DNA of 64,000 nt, taken from NCBI RefSeq assembly GCF_003391135.1, contig NZ_CP031455.1, positions 7,033,501 to 7,097,500 of the forward strand, read 5' to 3'. Shown one piece after another: positions 55,025 to 63,000 of the stretch. This DNA is from Streptoverticillium olivoreticuli subsp. olivoreticuli. GTDB lineage: Bacteria > Actinomycetota > Actinomycetes > Streptomycetales > Streptomycetaceae. The notes beneath the pieces are model-generated. The model did no database searches. It worked only from the letters and a program-made list of their open reading frames with translations, and was not told the origin of the DNA. Numbering within the stretch: the first letter of the stretch is position 1; each line of letters opens with the position of its first letter. A program made the position numbers and the translations under genes.

Positions 55025-55057
55025 CCCGGATCCTCCCGCCGGGCGGGAGGATCCGGG
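55025..55057. terminator. Terminator between LAL regulator and response regulator
   Basis: CCCGGATCCTCCCGCC and its exact reverse complement are separated by one base, forming a strong hairpin between two converging genes. It is the most stable stem noticed in the window. Confidence 0.8.
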
Positions 55058-55074
55058 GCGACGCCCCACCCCCG

Positions 55075-55704
55075 TTACAGCAGGCCCCGGTCCAGCGCCG
55101 TCATGACCGCTGCCGTGCGGTCGGAGACCCCGAGCTTCTTGAAGGTGCGGAGGAGGTGGGTCTTGACGGTGGCCTCACTGATGAAGAGCCGGGCGCCGAT
55201 ATCGGCGTTGGTGAGACCCTGGCTGACGAGGCCGAGAACCTCGCATTCGCGGCCGGAGAGCGGCGAGGGCTCCACGACCCGGGCGCGGAAGAGCTTGCCG
55301 GCGAGGGACGGGGTGAGGACGGTCTCGCCGCGGGCGGCGGTGTGGACGGCGTCGATGAGCTCCTGCCGGGAACTGCCCTTGAGGAGATACCCGGCCGCGC
55401 CGGCCTCGACGGCGCGGAGGATGTCGGCGTCGTCCTCATAGGTGGTGACGATGACGACCTTGGTGCCGGGGCAGCGGCGCAGGATGTGGCCGGTGGCGGC
55501 GACGCCGTCCATGCCGCCCATGCGCAGGTCGAGCAGGACGATGTCGGGCCGGAGGGCGGTGGCCTGGACGATGGCCTCCTCGCCGGAGCCGGCCTGGCCG
55601 ACGACGGTGATGCCGTCGGCGGACTCCAGCATGGCGCTGAGGCCCTCGCGCACCACCGGGTGGTCGTCGGCCAGCAGCACCGCGACCGGCTTCGTCTCAT
55701 TCAT
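55075..55704 (-). CDS. NarL/FixJ-family response regulator
   Basis: The 209-aa protein has a receiver domain with the acidic pair LLADDH, phosphoacceptor Asp in VLLDLRMGGMDG near residue 57, and Lys in YLLKGSS, followed by a LuxR-type HTH (LSGRECEVLGLVSQGLTNAD). It overlaps the upstream histidine kinase gene by 8 nt, so they form a cognate pair. Whether it controls the PKS cluster is not visible from sequence. Confidence 0.92.
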   Translation of the reverse strand: MNETKPVAVLLADDHPVVREGLSAMLESADGITVVGQAGSGEEAIVQATALRPDIVLLDLRMGGMDGVAATGHILRRCPGTKVVIVTTYEDDADILRAVEAGAAGYLLKGSSRQELIDAVHTAARGETVLTPSLAGKLFRARVVEPSPLSGRECEVLGLVSQGLTNADIGARLFISEATVKTHLLRTFKKLGVSDRTAAVMTALDRGLL

Positions 55705-56956
55705 CGACTGCCTCCTGGCCGACCGCGCCCAGCGGGGCGGTCACCTCGATCGTGGTGCCCTGCCCGGGAAGGCTGCTGACGGTCGCCGACCCGTTGATCT
55801 CCGCCGCCCTGGCCTGCATGCCGCGCAGCCCGTACCCTTCCTGGCTGTCGTCCGGGGTGAAGCCCTGGCCGTCGTCGCGGACGACGACGCGGACGGTCTC
55901 CTCCTCGTAGGCCACCAGCACCTCGACCGTACGGGCTCGGGTGGCGTGCTTGCGCACGTTGGCGATGGCCTCCTGGACCGAGCGCAGCAGGACGACGCTC
56001 ACGGCCATCGGCAGCGGCCGCTCGGTGCCCTGGACCGTGCAGCGCGCGTCCAGGCCGGCCTCGGCGACCAGGCCGTCCGTCTGCCGGCGCACGGCCTGCA
56101 CCAGTGAACTGCCGCGCAGCGCGGGCGGGGTGAGGGCGGTGACGAAGTCCCGTGCCTCGGCCAGCGACTCCTTGGCCACCCGGCCGGCCAGCGACAGATG
56201 GGTGCGGGCCAGGGCGGGGGAGTCGTCCAGTTCCGCCTCGACCGTCTGCACGAGGCTGATGATGCTGGTCAGCCCCTGGGCGATGGTGTCGTGGATCTCC
56301 CGAGCCAGCCGCTCGCGCTCGGCGGCGATGCCCGCCTCGTGGGAGAGCCGGGCCACCCGCTCGCGGCTGCGCTGCAGGTCCTCGATGAGGCTGCCACGCT
56401 CCTCGCTCTGCCGCAGCACCCGCTGGATCCACAGCCCGAGCAGCGTGGACAGCGCGATGCTCAGCAGAGCGATGGGCAGCACCTGCAGGACGCTCAGCCC
56501 CAGGCTCTCGCCGCGGAACCACACCACCGCCACGCACCACAGATTGGCCGCGACGACCATGGCGATGGCCCGCGGCATCGACACGCTCATGATCAGCATG
56601 GGTACGACGGCGAACATCGCGAAGGCGCCGGAGAGGCTGAACGCGGTGGTGACGGCGAACAGCAGCAACAGGACGCCGACGAAGACCAGGTTCCGCGGGC
56701 CGGACGTGCCGCTGACCATCAGCGGCCGGCCGAAGCCCGCGTACCAGGGCACCATCAGCGTCAGCGCGCCGATGGCGAGGGCATGGGCGCCGGAGATGAA
56801 CAGCAGCGTTGCCGAGACGAAATAGGAGACCGCGAAGAAGCCGTCCCACAAGCCGAACCAGCGGGTCCCGGACTCGGGTCCGTAGAACGCGCCGGCCTGG
56901 GGCACGTCGCGCTGAGCCTGTGGCACGCCTCGCAGGAAGTGAGTGCGCACGCTCAT
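55697..56956 (-). CDS. Sensor histidine kinase (HisKA_3 type)
   Basis: The 419-aa protein has an N-terminal region with about five or six membrane helices, then a HisKA_3 dimerisation segment with the phosphoacceptor His in ERLAREIHDTIAQG, and a HATPase domain (QEAIANVRKHA, DDGQGF, GLRGMQARA). It is the partner of the overlapping NarL-type regulator. ATG 56956 (MSVRTHFLRG) is chosen over 57025 because it has a GTAGG site and the extension is not protein-like. The signal sensed is unknown; the short loops suggest an intramembrane-sensing kinase. Confidence 0.9.
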   Translation of the reverse strand: MSVRTHFLRGVPQAQRDVPQAGAFYGPESGTRWFGLWDGFFAVSYFVSATLLFISGAHALAIGALTLMVPWYAGFGRPLMVSGTSGPRNLVFVGVLLLLFAVTTAFSLSGAFAMFAVVPMLIMSVSMPRAIAMVVAANLWCVAVVWFRGESLGLSVLQVLPIALLSIALSTLLGLWIQRVLRQSEERGSLIEDLQRSRERVARLSHEAGIAAERERLAREIHDTIAQGLTSIISLVQTVEAELDDSPALARTHLSLAGRVAKESLAEARDFVTALTPPALRGSSLVQAVRRQTDGLVAEAGLDARCTVQGTERPLPMAVSVVLLRSVQEAIANVRKHATRARTVEVLVAYEEETVRVVVRDDGQGFTPDDSQEGYGLRGMQARAAEINGSATVSSLPGQGTTIEVTAPLGAVGQEAVDE

Positions 56957-57118
56957 AGTCCTACCACGTGCGTCCACCGTGTCCACCGGACGGTGGACAG
57001 TCGGAACCCACCGGTCAGTGGTCACGGCGGCGGCCGCCCGCGCCTAGCGTTGACATCAGGACGCCGGCGAGGTGGCGATCCGCAGCCAAGGGCCCTTCGC
57101 GGGCGGGAGACATCGCAC

Positions 57119-57652
57119 ATGAGCCACTTGAGTCAGTTCGTCACCGCACTCATCGCGAGTGGCACGATTCTGATCATTATCCTGGCCACCGACATCGGCC
57201 GTAAGCGCATCACCACCGCACGCATGGTGCGCTCGGTGATCGCCGTGGCCGTCATCATCGCCATCTTCGTCCGCTCGTTCCCCACGCAGGGAAACGACGT
57301 CTCGCTCCAGCTCGTGGGCATCGGGGTGGGTGTGATCGCCGGCCTCATTGCAGGTACGTTGTTGCCCGCCTATCGTCATGAGTCCGGTGACATCTACACC
57401 TACGGCGGCATCGGCTACGCGCTGGTGTGGGTCGTGCTCTCCAGCGGGCGTGTCCTGTTCGCCTACGGGGCCGAGCACTGGTTCACCGCCGATCTCATCC
57501 GTTTCTCCATCGACTACAAGATCAGTGGACGGGACACCTACTCCAACGCATTCGTCTTCATGTCGCTGGCCATGGTCCTGACCCGCACCGCCGTCCTGCT
57601 GACCAAGATGCGTCGGGTGCGCGCCGCCGAGGCCGCGCAGGTGGCCGGCTGA
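57119..57652 (+). CDS. Hypothetical four-helix membrane protein
   Basis: The 177-aa protein has about four membrane segments (LIASGTILIIILATDI, VIAVAVIIAIFVRSF, VGIGVGVIAGLIAGTLL, ALVWVVLSSGRVLFAYG). ATG 57119 follows GGGCGGGAG. It is divergent from the histidine kinase and may be under the control of that two-component pair, as is frequent for such neighbours. No enzyme motif is seen. Confidence 0.8.
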   Translation: MSHLSQFVTALIASGTILIIILATDIGRKRITTARMVRSVIAVAVIIAIFVRSFPTQGNDVSLQLVGIGVGVIAGLIAGTLLPAYRHESGDIYTYGGIGYALVWVVLSSGRVLFAYGAEHWFTADLIRFSIDYKISGRDTYSNAFVFMSLAMVLTRTAVLLTKMRRVRAAEAAQVAG

Positions 57653-57717
57653 TCCAGGCGAAGACATCCCACCAGCCGGCGAACGCGCCGTGACCGAAGA
57701 ACTTGGGTGAAGCAGCA

Positions 57718-58221
57718 GTGGAACGCATGGAAGAAGACGTGAGGCTCCGGCCGCCCCGGCACCGGGTGTCGAGCCGAGCGGTCGGCTGGTGGACGCTGCA
57801 GTCCGCGCTGTTCGCCGTGCCGCTCCCGCTCACCTTCGGAATCCTGTGGGCCTCCATCCCGCCCACCCGCGAGATCTTCATGTGGCTGACGCTGGCCTCG
57901 CTGCTGCCCGGTCTGCTCTACGCGGCCGTGATGCCCTCCTGGCGCTACCGGGTGCACCGTTGGGAGGTCACCGACGAGGCGGTCTACGCGGCCTCCGGCT
58001 GGCTGTGGCAGCAGTGGCGCGTGGTCCCGCTGTCCCGGGTGCAGACCGTGGACACCCTGCGCGGCCCCCTGCAGCAGATGTTCAAGCTCTCCGGTGTCAC
58101 CGTGACCACCGCCTCCGCCTCCGGCGCGGTGAAGATCAAGGGCATCGACCACCAGCTCGCCGACGACCTGGTGGCACACCTGGCCCGGTTCACCCAGGCC
58201 ACTCCCGAGGACGCGACGTGA
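57718..58221 (+). CDS. PH-domain membrane protein, YdbS-like
   Basis: This protein of about 167 aa has two membrane helices, then a bacterial PH (DUF304) domain with YRVHRWEVTDEAVYAASGWL and VPLSRVQTVDTLRGPLQQ, the YdbS pattern. The start is ambiguous: GTG 57718 is best spaced from GGTGAAG; ATG 57727 and TTG 57703 are alternatives. It is coupled by GTGA overlap to the YdbT-like gene; the pair forms a membrane complex of unknown role. Confidence 0.85.
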   Translation: MERMEEDVRLRPPRHRVSSRAVGWWTLQSALFAVPLPLTFGILWASIPPTREIFMWLTLASLLPGLLYAAVMPSWRYRVHRWEVTDEAVYAASGWLWQQWRVVPLSRVQTVDTLRGPLQQMFKLSGVTVTTASASGAVKIKGIDHQLADDLVAHLARFTQATPEDAT

Positions 58222-59774
58222 GCCGCGAGACCACCCCCCAGGGGTCGGCGCAGGCCGCGGGCCCCGAGTGGGGGCGGCTCGACTCCCGGCTGCTCCTGGT
58301 CCACCTCGCCGTCCTGGTCGCGCCGGTGGTGATGTTCCTGGTCGACCTGGCGATAGCCGGGAAGACCAACCTGCAGATCCTGATCGCCCTCGGCTCGCTG
58401 TTCGTCACCTTCCTGGTCATCAGCGGCATCGGCCTGATGCGGCTGTTCACCACCCGCTACCGGGTCACCGAGAGCTTCGTCGATCTGCACTCGGGGCTGT
58501 TCTTCCGCAGCCGGCGGTCGATACCGATCGAGCGCATCCGCAGCGTCGACCTGACCGCGAACCCGTTGCACCGGCTCTTCGGGCTCACCACGCTCAGCAT
58601 CTCCACCGGTGAGCAGAGCTCCTCCTCCGCCCACCGGCTGGCGCTGGAGGGCATCGGCAAAGCGGACGCCGTCGAGCTGCGCCGGCAGATCATCGAGCGG
58701 CGCGACGCCGGGCGCGGGATCGTCGGCGCCGTCGAGGACAACGGTCCGATCGGCGAACTCGACTGGTCCTGGCTGCGCTACGGCCCGCTGAGCGTGTGGG
58801 GCGTCGGCGGTGTCCTCATCGCCGCCGCCAGCGTCTACCGCACGCTGCACGAGATGAAGGTCGACCCGCTGAAGTGGGGGGTCGTCAAGGACCTCGAGGA
58901 CCGCTTCGGCTCGCTCCCGCTGTGGTACGGAATCCTGGTGGCCCTGGCGGTCCTGGTGGTCCTCGGGATCGCCGGGTCCACCGCCACCTTCATCGAGAGC
59001 TGGTACGGCTACCGGCTGACGCGCGAGGACGGCGGGATGTTCCGGGTCCGCCGCGGCCTGCTGGTCACGCGCTCGGTCAGCCTGGAGGAGCGGCGGCTGC
59101 GCGGTGTGGAGCTGGTCGAGCCGATCCCGCTGCGCTGGGCCGGGGCCGCCAAGCTCAATGCCGTCGCCAGCGGCCTCGGCAATCTCGAGGACAACCGCAA
59201 GCGCCGGATGCTGACCCCGCCGGTGCCCCGCGCGGAGGCCCGCCGAGTGGCCGCCGAGGTGCTGGGCGTGGACCCCTCGTTCACCATCAGGGCGGGGCTC
59301 ACGCGGCACCCCCGGGCCGCCCTGCGGCGGCGTATCAACCGGGCGCTGATCTGGGCGGTGCTGATCGCCGCGGTGCCGGTCGGCCTCGGTCTGTGGCTCG
59401 GCCCCGGTCTCGTACGGGCCGGCTGGATCACCGGCCTGGTCCTGGTGCCGATCCTGGTGGCCTTCGCGTTCAACGCGTACCGCACCCTCGGGCACGGTAT
59501 GCGCGGCCGCTATCTCCTCACCAGCTCGGGGACGTTCGCGCACCGTACGGTCGCCCTCCAGCGGGAGGGGATCATCGGCTGGAAGATCACGCGGACGCCC
59601 TTCCAGCGGCGGGCCGGACTGTTCACCCTCGGTGCCACCACGGCCGCCGGTGAAGGCGTCTACAAGATCCACGACGTCACCGAAGCCCAGGGAATCGCCT
59701 TCGCGGAGGAAGCGGTGCCACAGCTCCTCCTCCCGTTCCTCGAACGGGCACCCCGGTCCGCCGAGCGCGGCTGA
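58218..59774 (+). CDS. PH-domain membrane protein, YdbT-like
   Basis: This 518-aa protein carries repeated DUF304 PH domains separated by paired membrane helices: YRVTESFVDLHSGLFFRSRR and IPIERIRSVDL in the first, YRLTREDGGMFRVRRGLL in the second, and YLLTSSGTFAHRTVAL in the third. GTG 58218 overlaps the stop of the YdbS-like gene by 4 nt. YdbS/YdbT pairs are widespread in Gram-positive bacteria and have been linked to membrane stress or immunity to peptides in Bacillus; that role is not shown here. Confidence 0.85.
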   Translation: MSRETTPQGSAQAAGPEWGRLDSRLLLVHLAVLVAPVVMFLVDLAIAGKTNLQILIALGSLFVTFLVISGIGLMRLFTTRYRVTESFVDLHSGLFFRSRRSIPIERIRSVDLTANPLHRLFGLTTLSISTGEQSSSSAHRLALEGIGKADAVELRRQIIERRDAGRGIVGAVEDNGPIGELDWSWLRYGPLSVWGVGGVLIAAASVYRTLHEMKVDPLKWGVVKDLEDRFGSLPLWYGILVALAVLVVLGIAGSTATFIESWYGYRLTREDGGMFRVRRGLLVTRSVSLEERRLRGVELVEPIPLRWAGAAKLNAVASGLGNLEDNRKRRMLTPPVPRAEARRVAAEVLGVDPSFTIRAGLTRHPRAALRRRINRALIWAVLIAAVPVGLGLWLGPGLVRAGWITGLVLVPILVAFAFNAYRTLGHGMRGRYLLTSSGTFAHRTVALQREGIIGWKITRTPFQRRAGLFTLGATTAAGEGVYKIHDVTEAQGIAFAEEAVPQLLLPFLERAPRSAERG

Positions 59775-59810
59775 CCGGCCCTTCAGACCAACTGGCGATC
59801 CCCCGGGAGG

Positions 59811-59841
59811 TGGAGGGGCGGACCGAAAGGCCGCCCCTCCA
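59811..59841. terminator. Terminator after the PH-domain genes
   Basis: TGGAGGGGCGG and CCGCCCCTCCA form a perfect 11-bp stem with a 9-nt loop, about 40 bp past the stop of the YdbT-like gene. It separates that operon from the PKS transcript. Confidence 0.7.
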
Positions 59842-59960
59842 TCTCCAAATCCTTTCCCATAGCCCATTTTTTCTTGCCCGTATCGGCATCCTCAGGCACC
59901 CTGGTGAATTACGCATTGCCCCGGAAGATCGCCCGGTGAATATGCGGACCAAGGGAAAAC

Positions 59961-60000
59961 TAGGGGTCCGTAGGGGGTTTGAAGGGGTTTCTGGGGGACC
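59961..60000 (+). promoter_or_regulatory. 10-bp-phased G-tract iterons upstream of the PKS gene
   Basis: Four consecutive decamers, TAGGGGTCCG, TAGGGGGTTT, GAAGGGGTTT and CTGGGGGACC, place a run of four or five G at each helical turn, ending 49 bp before the first possible PKS start; AAGGGAAAAC just before is a weaker fifth. The TAGGGG core also occurs in the thioesterase promoter. It is a probable activator site (LAL regulator) or a G-quadruplex-forming element. Confidence 0.5.
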
Positions 60001-60048
60001 CTCCCTGTGCAAGGCTGGCGCACGGTCTTGATTTATGTCTGCAGGGTT

Positions 60049-63000
60049 ATGGGGCACGCGATGATGAGTGAGTCCGAGGATTTCACGCCCGAGAGCACCG
60101 GAATGCGGGACGACGGTCCCGGCGCGGTGTCGTCGTGGCGGCGGAGGCTCGCGGACCTGCCCGAATCCGGGCGTGCCGAGGCGGTCCTGGAGTGGGTCGG
60201 TGAACTGGTCGCGGCCGCACAGCGGGAGGCCTCGCCCGAACCCCTCGACCCGTACCGCCCCTTCCAGGACCTGGGCTTCGACTCGATAGCCGCGGTCAAC
60301 CTGCACAGCCGGCTGACCGCCGCCACCGGACTGCGGCTGCCGGTGACCCTCGCGTTCGACCACCCCACCCCCGCCCAGCTGGCCCACCACGTGCTGGCCG
60401 AGCTGGGGTTCGCCGACGCCTCCGGTGCCGCCGACCCGGACGCCGCCACCGCAGCCTTCGACGACGGCGAGCCCATCGCCATCATCGCAATGAGCTGCCG
60501 CTTTCCCGGCGATGTGCAATCCCCGGAAGAACTCTGGGAAATCGTCGCCGACGGCAGGGACGTCATATCCGAATTCCCCACCGGTCGCGGCTGGGATCTC
60601 GCCGGACTTTACGACCCCGACCCGGAGCGCGCGGGCAGCAGCTACACCCGCGAAGGCGGATTCCTGCACGACGCCGCCGAGTTCGACCCGGCGTTCTTCG
60701 GGATCTCGCCGCGCGAGGCCCTCGCCATGGACCCGCAGCAGCGGCTGCTGCTTGAGACGTCCTGGGAGGCGTTCGAGCGCGCCGGCATCGACCCCGCCCG
60801 CTTCCGCGGCGGCCGCACCGGCGTGTTCGTCGGCGCCGAACAGCAGGACTACGGCCCGCGGCTGCACGAGGCCGAAGAGGGCTTCGAGGGCTACCTGGTG
60901 ACCGGAAACGCCGCCAGCGTCGCCTCCGGCCGCATCGCCTACACCTTCGGCTTCGAAGGCCCCACCGTCACCGTCGACACCGCCTGCTCCTCCTCGCTGG
61001 TGGCGCTGCACCTGGCCGTCCAGGCGCTGCGCACCGGTGAGTGCTCGCTGGCCCTGGCCGGCGGCGCCGCCGTCATGGCCAACCCCGGCTCGTTCATCGC
61101 CTTCAGCCGCCAGCGCGGCCTGGCCCCCGACGGCCGCTGCAAGCCGTTCGCGGCGGCCGCCGACGGCACCGCCTGGGGCGAGGGCGTCGGCATGCTGCTC
61201 GTGGAGCGGCTCTCCGACGCCCGGAAGAACGGCCACCAGGTCCTCGCGATCGTCCGCTCCACCGCCATCAACCAGGACGGCGCCAGCAACGGGCTGACCG
61301 CCCCCAGCGGCCCGGCCCAGCAGCGCGTCATCCGGCAGGCACTCGCCAACGCCCGGTTGACCGCGGCCGAGGTGGACGTCGTCGAGGCGCACGGCACCGG
61401 CACCACCCTGGGCGACCCGATCGAGGCCCAGGCCCTGCTCGCCACCTACGGCCAGGACCGCCCCGAGGACCGGCCGCTGCTGCTGGGCTCGCTCAAGTCC
61501 AACATCGGCCACACGCAGGCCGCGGCCGGCGTCGGCGGCATCATCAAGATGGTCATGGCCATGCGGCACGAGACGCTGCCGCGGACCCTGCACGTCGACG
61601 CGCCCACCCCGCACGTCGACTGGTCGGCCGGTGACATCGAGCTGCTGACCGAGGCCCGCGACTGGCCGCGGACCGAGGAGCGGGTCCGCCGCGCCGGCAT
61701 CTCCTCGTTCGGCATGAGCGGCACCAACGCCCACGCCATCATCGAACAGCCCCCCTCGGAGGCCGAAGAGGCCACCGCGGAGCCGAACGTCCCCGGCGTA
61801 CTGCCCTGGACGCTGTCGGCCAAGACCGAGGCCGCGCTGCGCGAGCAGGCCGAGCGGCTGCACGAGCGGCTGGCGGCCGACCCGGAGACCGCCCTCACCG
61901 ACATCGGCCACTCCCTGGCCACCACCCGCGCCCTCTTCGAGCAGCGCGCCGTGCTCGTCGCCGCCGACCGCGCCGGCTTCCAGGACGCGCTGCGCCACCT
62001 CGCGACCGGCGACCACTCCCCGGCCGTGGTCCAGGGCTCCCCGGCCGCCGGGAAGCTGGCGTTCCTGTTCACCGGTCAGGGCAGCCAGCGGCTGGGCATG
62101 GGCCGCGAGCTGTACGAGGCGTACCCGGTCTTCGCCGAGGCCCTGGACGACGCCGCCTGGTACCTGGAAGAGCAGCTGGAACTCCCGCTGCTGGACGTCC
62201 TCTTCGCCGAGCCGGGCTCCACCGAGGCCGCCCTGCTCGACCGCACCGACTACACCCAGCCCGCGCTGTTCGCCGCCGAGGTCGCCCTCCACCGCCTGCT
62301 GGAGTCGTGGGGACTGCGCCCCGACCTGCTCGCCGGTCACTCCATCGGCGAGCTGGCCGCCGCCCATGTGGCGGGTGTGCTGTCGCTGGAGGACGCCTGC
62401 GCTCTGGTGGCGGCCCGCGGCCGCCTGATGCAGGAACTCCCCGCCGGCGGCGCGATGGTGGCCGTACAGGCCTCCGAGAGCGAGGTGCTGCCCCTGCTGG
62501 GCGACCGCGTCGGCATCGCCGCCGTCAACGGGCCCACGTCCGTGGTCGTCTCCGGCGACGAGGACGCGGTGGCCGGGATCGTCACCGCCTTCCGCGACCA
62601 GGGCCGCAAGACCAAGCAGCTCACGGTCAGCCACGCCTTCCACTCGCCGCGCATGGACGGCATGCTCGCCGAATTCCGGCGCGTGGCCCAGGCGCTGGAG
62701 TACACGCCGCCGCGCATCCCCGTCGTCTCCAACGTCACCGGCCGTCTCGCCACCGCCGAGGAGCTGTGCTCGCCCGAGTACTGGGTGAGGCACGTACGGG
62801 ACGCGGTGCGCTTCCTCGACGGCGCGCGCGCCCTCGCCGAGCGCGGCGCGACCACCTTCCTGGAGCTGGGCCCCGACGCCGTGCTCACGGCCATGGTCCA
62901 GGACTGCCTGCCGGACGCCGTCGACGCGGCGTACGCCCCTGCGCTGCGCGCCTCCCGCCCGGAGGCCGAGACCCTGACGCTGGCCGTGGCCCGCGCGTAC

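Noticed and set aside
59677..62793. 1038-aa minus-strand frame opposite the PKS
   Set aside because: It is antisense of KS and AT domains with intact active sites; Gly/Ala/Val-rich noise.
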